64,000 nucleotides of DNA from DATEOR01 sp036279015 (GTDB lineage Bacteria; Actinomycetota; Thermoleophilia; Gaiellales; Gaiellaceae), in assembly GCA_036279015.1 (NCBI GenBank), contig DASUJY010000015.1:1-64000 (forward strand), in the 5' to 3' direction. This document shows positions 35,783 through 45,833 of this stretch, one piece after another. Below the pieces are notes generated by a model that saw only the letters and a list, made by a program, of their open reading frames with translations, did no database searches and was not told the origin of the DNA. Positions within the stretch are counted from its first letter, which is position 1. Every line of letters starts with the position of its first letter. A program made the position numbers and the translations under genes.

Positions 35783-36492
35783 CTGAACACCTGGAAGAGC
35801 ACCAGCGTGACGAGCGTACCGATCAGCGCGCCCGCGGCGACCTCGTACGGCGAGTGGATCTCCGCCTCCACCCGGGTCTGCGAGACGAGCAGCGCCATGA
35901 TGAGCGCGACGAACGAGACGACGATGCGGTGCTCGGTCACGATGAACGTGATCGCCGCCCAGCCCCCGAAGGCGAGGGCGGCGTGGCCGGACGGGAGGCC
36001 GCCGCGCAGGGGTGTGCCGCTCCCGGTGACAGCCTTGACCGCGATCACGACGATGAGCGTCAGCACGAGGGCGATCACGGTCAGGTTGATCGGGGCGTCG
36101 CCGAGCGCGTTCACGAGCCGGGCGCTCGGGCGCGCGAGCCGGTCGGCGAGCACGAGGTAGCCGACGGCGATCGCGTTCGCAGCGGCGATCAGGACCGCGC
36201 CCGCGGCGATGTCCTTGGCGATCTTCGCGAGCGGGTCGAACGACGGTGTCGAGAGGTCGATCGTCGCCTCGACCGCCGTGTTCACCATCTCGGCGATCAG
36301 GACGAAGGCGATCGAGATCATGAGCGCGATCAGCTCGAGCCGCGTCACGTCGTAGATGAAGGCAAGCATCAGCACTCCGGCCGCGATCGCGAAGTGGATC
36401 CGCATGTTGCGCTGGGTGCGCAGCACGTGGATGACGCCCTCGAAGGCGTAGTTGAAGCTCCGGAACACCTGGGCCGATCGTCGCTCCGCCAT
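35779..36492 (-). CDS. Fusion of DgkA-type lipid kinase and PAP2 lipid phosphatase
   Basis: 237 residues. Residues 1-~120 are a prokaryotic diacylglycerol/undecaprenol kinase: SFNYAFEGVIHVL, RNMRIHFAIA, the signature AEMVNTAVEATIDL (near 68-81) and PLAKIAKDIAAGAVL. Residues ~130-237 are a PAP2 phosphatase: KAVTGSGTPLRGG, GLPSGHAALAF and TRVEAEIHSPYEVAAG (nucleophile His with Glu where Asp is usual). All membrane-embedded. It probably interconverts a lipid alcohol and its phosphate, such as undecaprenol, in envelope synthesis. The ATG shares a base with the ybeY stop. Confidence 0.87.
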   Translation of the reverse strand: MAERRSAQVFRSFNYAFEGVIHVLRTQRNMRIHFAIAAGVLMLAFIYDVTRLELIALMISIAFVLIAEMVNTAVEATIDLSTPSFDPLAKIAKDIAAGAVLIAAANAIAVGYLVLADRLARPSARLVNALGDAPINLTVIALVLTLIVVIAVKAVTGSGTPLRGGLPSGHAALAFGGWAAITFIVTEHRIVVSFVALIMALLVSQTRVEAEIHSPYEVAAGALIGTLVTLVLFQVFR

Positions 36493-36875
36493 CAGCCCGC
36501 TTCCAGGTGCTCGCGCTCGCGCCGCTCCATCTCGGCGCCGTGGTCGTAGCCGAGCAAGTGGAGGAGACCATGGACGAGCGGCGCACGCCACTCCTCGCCG
36601 ACGACCTGTGGGCAGACCACGACGTCGCCGAGCTGGCGGGGGACGCCTTCCGGGAGCTCGTCGCGCCCGTCGATCGGAAACGAGAGCACGTCGGTTGCCT
36701 CCTCGACCCCGAGGTGCTCCGACTTGAGCGCCCGCATCTCCTCGGGCCCTGCGAATGCGATCCCGAGGTCCCCGCTCTGGATCCCCTCCGCGGCGAGCAC
36801 CCGGCGCGCGACCGCCTCCGCTCCCGACTGGTCCGCGCGGGCGCCGCTTCGGTTCTCCACCTCGATCGAGATCAC
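36492..36875 (-). CDS. ybeY: Endoribonuclease YbeY (rRNA maturation factor)
   Basis: 127 residues, slightly short. The zinc motif is HGLLHLLGYDH (about 102-112), preceded by TDVLSFPIDG and GDVVVCPQVV. It acts in 16S rRNA 3'-end processing and 70S quality control together with Era. GTG start overlaps the phoH stop (GTGA); phoH-ybeY-era is a widely conserved order. Confidence 0.95.
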   Translation of the reverse strand: MISIEVENRSGARADQSGAEAVARRVLAAEGIQSGDLGIAFAGPEEMRALKSEHLGVEEATDVLSFPIDGRDELPEGVPRQLGDVVVCPQVVGEEWRAPLVHGLLHLLGYDHGAEMERREREHLEAG

Positions 36876-37831
36876 TTGCGCCGCTGGGTGCCCGTCTCCT
36901 CGGCGTGGCGTTTGTACGCCTCGACGATCCGCTGGACGAGCACGTGGCGGACGACGTCCTGGTTTCCGAACTCGACAAACTCGATCCCGTCGATCGCCCC
37001 GAGGATCTCGCGGACGTGGATGAGCCCGGAGGCCTGCTCGCGCGGAAGGTCGACCTGCGTCACGTCGCCCGTGACGACGATCTTCGAGCCGAAGCCGAGC
37101 CGCGTGAGGAACATCTGCATCTGCTCGGGCGTCGTGTTCTGGGCCTCGTCGAGGATGATGAAGGAGTCGTTGAGTGTCCGGCCGCGCATGAATGCGAGCG
37201 GGGCGACCTCGATCGTCCCCTTCTCGAGGTAGGAGTTGAGGCGGTCGGCGTCGAGCATGTCGTAGAGGGCGTCGAAGAGCGGTCGCAGGTACGGATCGAC
37301 CTTCGCCAGCATGTCGCCGGGAAGGAAGCCGAGCCGCTCGCCCGCCTCGACGGCCGGGCGCGTGAGGATGATGCGGCTGACCGCGCGCTCCGACATCGCC
37401 GCGACCGCGAGCGCCATCGCCAGGTAGGTCTTGCCTGTGCCGGCGGGCCCGATCCCGAACGTGATCGTGCAGTCACGGATCGCGTCGACGTAGCGCTTCT
37501 GGTTCACGGTCTTCGGCGTGATCCTCGTGCCGCGGTGGCGCCACACGACGTCCTCGAAGATCTCGCGCGGGTTCTCGGCGGCATCGAGCGCGGCGAGGAC
37601 GGCGTCCACTGTCGACGGGCCGATCACCTGGCCTCCCTCGACGAGCTCGACGAGCTCGTCGACGACCGCGCGCGCCTGCCCCACGCGTCCCTTCTCGCCC
37701 TCGAGCGTGAGCCGGTTGCCACGCAGGAGGAGCGCGATGCCGAGCCGGTCGCGGAGCGCGTCGAGGATGCCGTCGTCGACCGTGGCGAGCTCGGCCGCGA
37801 CCTCGTTGGAAACCGAGAGAACTTCCTGCAA
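36872..37831 (-). CDS. phoH: PhoH-like ATPase (PhoL)
   Basis: 319 residues. N-terminal KH-like segment (to about 95), then a PhoH ATPase core: NQKRYVDAI, Walker A GPAGTGKTYLA (near 127-137), ILTRPAVEAGERLGFLPGD, Walker B FIILDEAQNTTPEQM and VVTGDVTQVDLP. It is an RNA-associated ATPase linked with YbeY in rRNA processing. TTG start 8 bases after TAGACT (37840-37845); leaderless head of the phoH-ybeY-dgk/PAP2-cdd-era run. Confidence 0.95.
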   Translation of the reverse strand: MQEVLSVSNEVAAELATVDDGILDALRDRLGIALLLRGNRLTLEGEKGRVGQARAVVDELVELVEGGQVIGPSTVDAVLAALDAAENPREIFEDVVWRHRGTRITPKTVNQKRYVDAIRDCTITFGIGPAGTGKTYLAMALAVAAMSERAVSRIILTRPAVEAGERLGFLPGDMLAKVDPYLRPLFDALYDMLDADRLNSYLEKGTIEVAPLAFMRGRTLNDSFIILDEAQNTTPEQMQMFLTRLGFGSKIVVTGDVTQVDLPREQASGLIHVREILGAIDGIEFVEFGNQDVVRHVLVQRIVEAYKRHAEETGTQRRK

Positions 37832-37839
37832 CGAGAAAG

Positions 37840-37845
37840 AGTCTA
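37840..37845 (-). promoter_or_regulatory. -10 box of the phoH operon
   Basis: Minus-strand TAGACT, 8 bases before the phoH TTG, in the 127-bp gap after the yqeY stop. No terminator hairpin is obvious in that gap. Confidence 0.55.
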
Positions 37846-37958
37846 GTGAGGCGGACGGCGCCGATCGTCGCCGGGGCCACCGCGGGCCTCCCTCCGCGTT
37901 TCAGCGTAGTGAGAACGGGCGCGCGTGTGGCGCGCGGATATGTGCCGAAAGCGAGCTG

Positions 37959-38402
37959 CTATGCGAGCTTCTCGCGCACGAGCTGGCTCACCGTCGAGCC
38001 GTCGGCGCGACCGGCGACCTGCGGCATGACGTCAGCCATCACGCGCCCGAGATCGCCGAGCGAGGTCGCCCCCGTCTCGGCGATGACGTCGTCGATGATC
38101 TGCTCGACGTCCTCCTCCGACATCGGCTCCGGCATGAACTCCTCGATGACGGCGAGCTCGCGCTCCTCCTTGTCGGCCTGCTCGGACCGGCTCCCTTCAC
38201 GAAACGCCTCCGCCGCCTCCCGCCGCCGCTTGCGCTCGCGCTGAAGCACCTGGAGCTCCTCGTCGTCCTTGAGCGGCCGCTGCAGCTCCTTCTCCGCCGA
38301 GCGCAACGAGGCAAGGGTCATCCGGAGCGTGCCGGTGCGCTCCTGGTCGCGCGCCCGCATCGCCTCTTTCAGCTCGCCCTCGATCCGCGCGATCAGGCTC
38401 AT
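37959..38402 (-). CDS. GatB/YqeY domain protein
   Basis: 147 residues, full-length YqeY family: MSLIARIEGELKEAMRARD, RTGTLRMTLASLRSAE, AVIEEFMPEPMSEEDVEQII and the closing GRADGSTVSQLVREKL. It is related to the tail domain of GatB, which binds tRNA; free YqeY has no firm role. The ATG overlaps the stop of the HIT gene by 4 bp, in the order mtaB-HIT-yqeY often seen in bacteria. Confidence 0.92.
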   Translation of the reverse strand: MSLIARIEGELKEAMRARDQERTGTLRMTLASLRSAEKELQRPLKDDEELQVLQRERKRRREAAEAFREGSRSEQADKEERELAVIEEFMPEPMSEEDVEQIIDDVIAETGATSLGDLGRVMADVMPQVAGRADGSTVSQLVREKLA

Positions 38403-38728
38403 TCGAACGGCCTCCCGCCGCCGAGCACGTGCCAGTGCAGGTGCAACACGGTCTGGCCGGCGCCGGGGCCGACGTTGACGATCACCTGGTAGTCCTCGAG
38501 CCCGGCCATGGCCGCCGTCTCGGCGACGAACTCGAGCATCCGCTTCGCCTCGTCACCCTCGAACTCGGCGACGTCGCGAAACGTGTCGACGTGACGCTCC
38601 GGCAGCACGAGCAGATGAACGGGCGCCTTGGGGTTGATGTCCTCGATCGCGACGAAGCCGGCACCGGAGTGCAGGTGCTCTCCCTCGCGGACGAGCTTGC
38701 AGAAGAGACAATCAGGCCGCGCGGCCAA
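38399..38728 (-). CDS. HIT family nucleotide-binding protein
   Basis: 109 residues, the Hint/HinT branch. CLFCKLVREGE supplies two possible zinc Cys (near 7-10), NPKAPVHLLVLPERHVDT the first strand, and HLHWHVLGG (near 97-105) the histidine triad. It hydrolyses purine nucleoside phosphoramidates such as AMP-lysine. TTG start; the first 17 bases overlap the end of mtaB. Confidence 0.93.
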   Translation of the reverse strand: MAARPDCLFCKLVREGEHLHSGAGFVAIEDINPKAPVHLLVLPERHVDTFRDVAEFEGDEAKRMLEFVAETAAMAGLEDYQVIVNVGPGAGQTVLHLHWHVLGGGRPFE

Positions 38729-39905
38729 CGATGCCCTCCTCGGTGACCCGCTGCGCCTGCGCCCGCACGAACCTGCCGGCCGGAGCGTCGACCAGCCACG
38801 GGGTGTAGTCGTCGCCGTAACCGCGCCCGGGCCGGTCGAGATAGACGAGCTCCTCGGCCCCGAGCTTCGCCGTCCAGCGGCGGCGGCAGAGCTCCGACGA
38901 GAGCGCCCGCAACCTCGCGCCCCGCTCCCGCTTCACCGCCGGTGGGACAGGATTCTCGGCCGCGGTGCGCGTTCCCGGACGCGGCGAATATGGAAACACG
39001 TGCACCTTCGTGACCCCGGCTTCCTCGACGACGCGAAGGGTGCGCTCGAAAGCTGCTTCGTCCTCCGTCGGGAACCCGACGATCACGTCGGTCGTGAGGT
39101 TGAAGCCCGCCGCCCGCCCGACCCGCCGCAGATAGGTCGCGACGTCGTAGCGTCGACCCATCGCCCGCAGGACGTCGTCGTCCCCGGACTGGAGCGGGAC
39201 GTGGAGATGCGCCGAGACGCTCGGCGTCTCCCGCATGGCGCTGAGAAGGCCCTCGCTCAGATGGTTGACCTCGAGCGACGAGAGGCGCAGGCGCTCGACG
39301 CCCGGGATCGCGCCGGCCTCTCGCACGAGCCGGGGCAGGTCGTAGCCGGCGGAGCGATCCCGGTAGCAGCCGAGATTGATCCCCGTGAGGACGATCTCGC
39401 GGTGGCTCTGCTCGACGCGCCGCCGGATCTCGCCGAGGACGGCGGCCGCCGAGCGGCTGCGCGAGGCGCCCCTGACCTGCGGGATGACGCAGAAGCCGCA
39501 GGAGAAGCTGCACCCGTCCTGGATCTTCACGAAGGCACGAACGCGATCGAGCCCGACCTCCGCCTGGACGCACCCGAGGGCGCCGACGGCATCGACGACG
39601 AATGCGGGTGTCCGCTCGCTCGGCAGACGGACGACCTCGACGTTCTGGGGCAGGCCGTCGAACGCGGCGCCGAGGCCGGCGGCGCAACCGGTCACGTAGA
39701 CCCGCTTCGCCCGCCGGGCAGCCCTGCGCGCCTCCTGGCGCGACTTTCGCACCGCCTCGTGCGTCACGCAGCACGTGTTCACGACGGCGACGTCGACGGC
39801 TCCGTCCAGCTCCCGGTGCCCGGCGGCGGCCAGGCTCTCGCGAATCGCCTGCGCGTCGGTGTGCGAGACCTTGCACCCGAGAAACGCGGTCGAGTACGTC
39901 GCCAT
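38712..39905 (-). CDS. mtaB: tRNA threonylcarbamoyladenosine (t6A37) methylthiotransferase MtaB
   Basis: 397 residues. An N-terminal UPF0004 domain with cluster Cys in AFLGCKVSHTD, NTCCVTH and YVTGCAA, then the radical-SAM site CSFSCGFC (near 143-150) and a C-terminal TRAM-like end. It adds a methylthio group to t6A at tRNA position 37. It is MtaB and not MiaB or RimO by its MTTase-B-like sequences and its HIT/yqeY neighbours. The ATG follows TAGCAT by 9 bases. Confidence 0.9.
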   Translation of the reverse strand: MATYSTAFLGCKVSHTDAQAIRESLAAAGHRELDGAVDVAVVNTCCVTHEAVRKSRQEARRAARRAKRVYVTGCAAGLGAAFDGLPQNVEVVRLPSERTPAFVVDAVGALGCVQAEVGLDRVRAFVKIQDGCSFSCGFCVIPQVRGASRSRSAAAVLGEIRRRVEQSHREIVLTGINLGCYRDRSAGYDLPRLVREAGAIPGVERLRLSSLEVNHLSEGLLSAMRETPSVSAHLHVPLQSGDDDVLRAMGRRYDVATYLRRVGRAAGFNLTTDVIVGFPTEDEAAFERTLRVVEEAGVTKVHVFPYSPRPGTRTAAENPVPPAVKRERGARLRALSSELCRRRWTAKLGAEELVYLDRPGRGYGDDYTPWLVDAPAGRFVRAQAQRVTEEGIVGRAA

Positions 39906-39914
39906 GACCGCTCG

Positions 39915-39920
39915 ATGCTA
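39915..39920 (-). promoter_or_regulatory. -10 box of mtaB
   Basis: Minus-strand TAGCAT followed by 9 bases and the mtaB ATG, in the 44-bp gap after prmA. Confidence 0.45.
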
Positions 39921-39949
39921 GCCGACCTGGCCCGGCTCCCCGGAGACGC

Positions 39950-40693
39950 TCAGGCGCGCACGAAGAGATCGGCCGCCCAACCGTCCAGCTCGCGGCGCTC
40001 ACGCTGCGTCCAGCCGTCGAGCTCCGGCTCTTCGCTCACGAGGTACCCGGAAGCGACGAGCTCGTCCGCGTCGATCCGGCTCGCCGCCCGCTCGACGGGC
40101 TCGCGGGCGATGTTGGCGAGGGCGAGGCGCGCAGACGGCAGCGGATCGGCCAGGACGTCTGCGAGCCGGACGTCGAGCGCGACGCCGTTCGCGGCAGCGT
40201 TCGTGCGCACGGCGGCGACGGCAGCGTCGTCAAGATCGACCGCCGTCACGGGCGTGTAGCCGAGCCTCGCGGCCGCGATCGAGAGGACGCCCGAGCCGCA
40301 ACCGAGGTCGAGCAGGGCGACCGGCTCGTGGGCGAGGAGGTATTCGAGACAGAGCTGCGTGGTCGGATGCGCACCGGTGCCGAATGCCTGCCCGGGATCC
40401 ACGACGACCGCGACCGCACCGTCGTCCGGGTTCTCCCACGGCGGCCCGATCCAGAGGCGGCCGACCCGAACCGGCCGGTGGAAGCTCTTCCACGCCTCGC
40501 TCCAGCCCGACTCCACGTCGGCCGCCCGGCCCGGCCCGAACACCTGCCAGAGCCGCTCCTCGCCTCCTGCCTTCGTGTAGGCGGCGAGCTCGATACCACC
40601 GTGCACGGACACCTCCTCGAACCCTTCCGGGAAGAGCTCGATCATGACCGCTCTCGCATCCTCGGCCCGCTCGGCCGCGACCCGGACCGACAC
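39950..40693 (-). CDS. prmA: Ribosomal protein L11 methyltransferase
   Basis: 247 residues. N-terminal L11-recognition part (1-~85), then a class I methyltransferase core with the diagnostic VDPGQAFGTGAHPTTQLCL (near 98-116), LDLGCGSGVLSIAAA (near 129-143), TAVDLDD and the NIAREP motif in place of NILA-P. It trimethylates L11 at the N-terminus and lysines. GTG start 20 bp after dnaJ, an arrangement (dnaJ-prmA) conserved in Gram-positive bacteria. Confidence 0.93.
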   Translation of the reverse strand: MSVRVAAERAEDARAVMIELFPEGFEEVSVHGGIELAAYTKAGGEERLWQVFGPGRAADVESGWSEAWKSFHRPVRVGRLWIGPPWENPDDGAVAVVVDPGQAFGTGAHPTTQLCLEYLLAHEPVALLDLGCGSGVLSIAAARLGYTPVTAVDLDDAAVAAVRTNAAANGVALDVRLADVLADPLPSARLALANIAREPVERAASRIDADELVASGYLVSEEPELDGWTQRERRELDGWAADLFVRA

Positions 40694-40713
40694 CCGGCGC
40701 AGGAGCGACTCGC

Positions 40714-41832
40714 TCAGCGGAACGCTGCCCGCAGCTTGTCGAAGAAGCCCTCGTCGGAGCGGTAGTTCGCGTCGTGCTCGGCCCGCGAGAAGTCCTCGAG
40801 CAGGCGTCGCTGCTCCTCAGTGAGATTGCGGGGGACGGCGACGTTGACGAGGAGGCGGTGATCGCCGCGGCCGAAGCCCTGGAGCACCGGCATCCCCTTC
40901 CCGCGCAGGACCCGGATCTCCCCCGGCTGCGTGCCTGGCTTGAACTCGAGCTCCGTCTCGCCGTCGAGCGTGGCGACCGAGGTGCGGGTGCCGAGCGCCG
41001 CCTCGGACATCGTCAGGTCGACGGTCGAGATGATGTCGTTCCCGTCGCGAACGAACCGAGGGTCGGGAAGAACGCGGACGAGCACGTAGGCGTCGCCCGC
41101 CCGTCCGCCCACCTCGCCTGCGTGCCCCTCGCCGCTCAGGCGGATGCGCTGACCGTCGTGGATGCCGGGCGGGATGTCAACCTCGAGGGTCCGCTCCTCG
41201 GTCGTGCGTCCGCCGCCGCCGCAGTCCGGACACGGCGTCGTGACGACTTGTCCGGCGCCGGCGCACTCGGGGCAGGTCCGCGTGCGGATGAACTGGCCGA
41301 ACACCGAGGAGGAGACGGATTGCAGCCGGCCGCTCCCCGCGCAGGCCGGACACGACTCGGGACTCGTTCCGGGCGCCGCGCCGCTTCCCTCGCAGGAGGC
41401 GCAGGCAACCGAGACCGGGAAGGGGATCTTGCGCTTCGTCCCGAGCGCGGCCTCCTCGAGCTCGACCTCGACCTCGACCATGACGTCCGCGCCGCGGCTT
41501 CGACGAGCGCCGAAGCCGCCGCCGAAGAGGTCGTCCCCGAAGAAGGCCGAGAAGAGATCGGCGACGTTGCCGAAGTCGAAGTCGCTCGGGCGGAAGCCCC
41601 CGGTGCGCAGCCCCTCGTGGCCGTAGCGATCGTAGAGGTCCCGCGTCTCGGGCTTCGACAGCACCTCGTACGCCTCCGCAGCCTCGCGAAAGCGCTCCTG
41701 CGCCTCCGGGTGGTCGGAGACGTCGGGGTGCAGCTCGCGCGCGAGGCGCCTGAAGGCCGACTTGATCTCCTTTTCGGACACCCCGGGGCGAAGCCCGAGA
41801 ACGTCGTAGTAGTCGCGTTTCGCCGTCGCCAC
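40714..41832 (-). CDS. dnaJ: Chaperone protein DnaJ
   Basis: 372 residues. J domain (1-70) with HPD in RELHPDVSDH, a G/F linker (FGGGFGARRSRG), four zinc repeats CASCEGSG, CPACAGSG, CPECAGAG and CPDCGGGG (about 140-205) and the C-terminal substrate domain with GDHRLLVNVAVP. DnaK co-chaperone; dnaK is not in the window. I place the start at the GTG at 41832 (MATAKRDYYDVLG), 6 bases after TACTCT, and not at the upstream in-frame GTG at 41853. Confidence 0.95.
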   Translation of the reverse strand: MATAKRDYYDVLGLRPGVSEKEIKSAFRRLARELHPDVSDHPEAQERFREAAEAYEVLSKPETRDLYDRYGHEGLRTGGFRPSDFDFGNVADLFSAFFGDDLFGGGFGARRSRGADVMVEVEVELEEAALGTKRKIPFPVSVACASCEGSGAAPGTSPESCPACAGSGRLQSVSSSVFGQFIRTRTCPECAGAGQVVTTPCPDCGGGGRTTEERTLEVDIPPGIHDGQRIRLSGEGHAGEVGGRAGDAYVLVRVLPDPRFVRDGNDIISTVDLTMSEAALGTRTSVATLDGETELEFKPGTQPGEIRVLRGKGMPVLQGFGRGDHRLLVNVAVPRNLTEEQRRLLEDFSRAEHDANYRSDEGFFDKLRAAFR

Positions 41833-41838
41833 GGTCTT

Positions 41839-41844
41839 AGAGTA
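41839..41844 (-). promoter_or_regulatory. -10 box of dnaJ
   Basis: Minus-strand TACTCT followed by AAGACC and the GTG. It sits inside the longer alternative dnaJ frame, which is one reason to prefer the shorter start. Confidence 0.5.
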
Positions 41845-41878
41845 CTCGCGCACGCAGCCGGTTCCGGGCTCCCCGGCC

Positions 41879-42922
41879 TCAGTCTTCGTACAGCTCTTCG
41901 ACGAAGCGTGAGAGCTCGCGCGCGGCCGTCCGCACCGCGCCGATCGCCTTCACGTAGTCCATCCGCATCGGCCCGACGAGATTGACGGTTCCGAGGTTGC
42001 GGTGCCGGAGCCCATAAGGAGCCCCGACGAGGGAGACGGTTGCGAGCTGAGGATCGGCGAGCTCGGAGCCAACGCGGACGAAGGGGCGCTTCGAGACGAG
42101 GCTCGCCCGCATCAGCTCAAGCGTCACCGCGCGCTGCTCGAGCACCTCGAGGAGCCGCTGGTAGCCGGCCAGCTCGTCCGGACGAAACTCTCCGAGGACA
42201 CCAGCCGTGCCGCCGACGTAGAAGGCCTGCTCGGGCGTCTCGAGAACGTCGGCGAACGCCGGTCGCAGCTCGACCAGGAACGCGCGCTCGCGCGCGCCGA
42301 GCTGCGGATCCTCGAGGCACGCTCGCAGCATCCGTCCGCCCAGCTGGCGGCCGCCGAGGCTCTCGTTCAGATACTCCCCTGCCCACTCGGCCAGGCCCGG
42401 GTCGACGGAATCGACGAACGTGAAGAGCCGTTTCGTCACGCCCCCGGTGGCGGTGATCACGACCACCATCACGATCTGCGGCTGGAGCAGGAGCACCTCG
42501 ACGCGGCGAACCGTCGTCGCCTCGAGCGGTGGCGCGGAGACGAGCGCGAGCAGATGCGTCACCTCGGCGAGGGCATCCGTCGTCGCCTGGAGCGCCGTCT
42601 CGACCTCGCTCCTGAGCTGGGAGAGATCGAGCGCGAGCTCGGACGGACGCGGCTCGAGCTCGTCGATCACGCGGTCGACGAAGAACCGGTAGCCGAGGTC
42701 GGTCGGGACGCGCCCGGCGGACGTGTGGGGATGCGAAAGCAGTCCCTGGTCCTCGAGGACCGCGAGCTCGTATCTGACCGTGGACGAGGAGACGTCCATC
42801 GCCGCCCTCTCGACGAGCGTCTTCGAGCCGACGGGCGCACCGCTCGCGACATACTCCTCGACGACGCGCACGAGGATCTCTTGCTGGCGCGGGGTCAGTA
42901 CCGGATCGGCGTCGGGCGGCAT
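41879..42922 (-). CDS. hrcA: Heat-inducible transcription repressor HrcA
   Basis: 347 residues. Winged-helix DNA-binding N-terminus (about 10-85: LTPRQQEILVRVVEEYV, GSKTLVERAAMDVSSSTVRYELAVLEDQGLL in pieces, TSAGRVPTDLGYRFFVD) and the C-terminal HrcA dimer/GroE-sensing domain ending GTVNLVGPMRMDY. It normally represses groE/dnaK operons at CIRCE. The start is the ATG at 42922, 8 bases after TACAAT, in preference to the TTG at 42931 that would lie inside the -10. An AT-rich palindrome covers the -10; no CIRCE is seen. Confidence 0.93.
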   Translation of the reverse strand: MPPDADPVLTPRQQEILVRVVEEYVASGAPVGSKTLVERAAMDVSSSTVRYELAVLEDQGLLSHPHTSAGRVPTDLGYRFFVDRVIDELEPRPSELALDLSQLRSEVETALQATTDALAEVTHLLALVSAPPLEATTVRRVEVLLLQPQIVMVVVITATGGVTKRLFTFVDSVDPGLAEWAGEYLNESLGGRQLGGRMLRACLEDPQLGARERAFLVELRPAFADVLETPEQAFYVGGTAGVLGEFRPDELAGYQRLLEVLEQRAVTLELMRASLVSKRPFVRVGSELADPQLATVSLVGAPYGLRHRNLGTVNLVGPMRMDYVKAIGAVRTAARELSRFVEELYED

Positions 42923-42925
42923 CGG

Positions 42926-42942
42926 AATCAATTGTATTGATT
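42926..42942. promoter_or_regulatory. AT-rich palindrome over the hrcA -10 (candidate operator)
   Basis: AATCAAT-TGT-ATTGATT, a perfect 7-3-7 inverted repeat, covers the minus-strand -10 TACAAT (42936-42931), which is 8 bases before the hrcA ATG. It also encodes the last residues and stop of hemW. It does not match CIRCE. Confidence 0.65.
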
Positions 42943-44045
42943 TGCAGGGATTTCAGCGAGCAGAGCGGCAGTCACACCGCCGCCCAGGAAGCGACCGCGC
43001 CGCGTGAGCAGAAGCTCGTCGCCGCGCCGCTCGACGAGCCGCAGCCCCTGGAGGCGCGCCAGCGCATCGTGATCGACGGCCGCTTCGACCTCCGCGAAGG
43101 AGACGGGCTCGTCGAGGCGCAGAGCGAGCATGAGGCGTTCCTGGATCCGCGTCGTCTCGGGGAGCGGCTCGAGCTCCCGAGGAGGACGCTCTCCGGCGCC
43201 GAGCGCTCCGAGGTAGCCCCGGAGAGAGGGCGCGTTGCGCCAGCGCGAGCCGACGACCGTGGAGACCGCGCCGATTCCGAGGCCGAGGTAGTCGCGGCCC
43301 AGCCAGCAGGCGAGATTGTGGCGGGAGCGACGTCCGTCGCGACAGAAGTTGGCCGTCTCGTACCAGCGATAGCCGGCGGCGGTGAGCGTGTCCACAACGA
43401 GCTCGAAGTAGCCCTCCATCGACTCCGCCTGTCGCGCCAGCTCCTCACCATGAGCGTGCGTGAAGCGGGTGCCCGGCTTCGCTTCGAGCTCGTAGCAGGA
43501 GAGGTGCTCGGGGCCCAGGGCGAGGGCCTCGCCGAGATCCCGTGCCACGTCGGAGGGCTCCTGGCCCGGGATGCCGTAGACGAGGTCGAGGGAGATGTTG
43601 TCAAATCCGGCATCACGCAAACGGTAGAAGGCGCGCCGGACGTCGTCGGGCTGCGCGCGCCGCTCGAGTACCTGGAGGAGGCGAGGCTCGAAGGTCTGGG
43701 CCCCCAGCGAGACTCGGCTCACCCCTCCCCGCCGCAAGGCGTCGGCCAGCTCCGGTGTGACCGTCTCCGGATTCGCCTCGACGGTCACCTCGTCGGCCGC
43801 GGGCACGTCCGCCAGCAGTCGCTCCAATGCCGGTCCGTCGGTGAACGTCGGCGTGCCGCCGCCGAGAAAGACCGTCTCGACGCGCTGGGCGAGGAGGTCG
43901 CGCTCGAGCTCGAGCTCGGCCAGGAGCGCGTCGGCGTAGCGCTCGTGCTCGCCCCGGTGCCCGACGAGCGTGACGAAGTCGCAGTAGCCGCAGCGCGAGG
44001 CGCAGTAGGGGAGGTGGACATAGAGATGCCGGACTCCGTCGGAGC

Positions 44046-44049
<4 letters not shown>
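42928..44049 (-). CDS. hemW: HemW-like radical SAM protein (heme chaperone / coproporphyrinogen oxidase-like)
   Basis: 373 residues. The radical SAM motif is CASRCGYCDF (near 16-25), followed by VFLGGGTPTF, EANPETVTPE, GVSRVSLGAQTFEP, SLDLVYGIPGQ and the HemW C-terminal domain with LMLALRLDEPVSF. The PYCxSxCxYC spacing and next-door hrcA fit HemW, an HemN relative that carries heme; true HemN activity is unlikely. The stop lies inside the hrcA operator and the ATG overlaps the lepA stop by 4 bp. Confidence 0.92.

Positions 44050-45829
<1,780 letters not shown>

Positions 45830-45833
<4 letters not shown>

Noticed and set aside
41833..41853. GTG at 41853 as the dnaJ start
   Set aside because: It adds seven non-conserved residues in front of the J domain and lies within the probable -10 region.
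42922..43000. CIRCE element in front of hrcA
   Set aside because: No TTAGCACTC/GAGTGCTAA half-sites were found; a different AT-rich palindrome is present instead.
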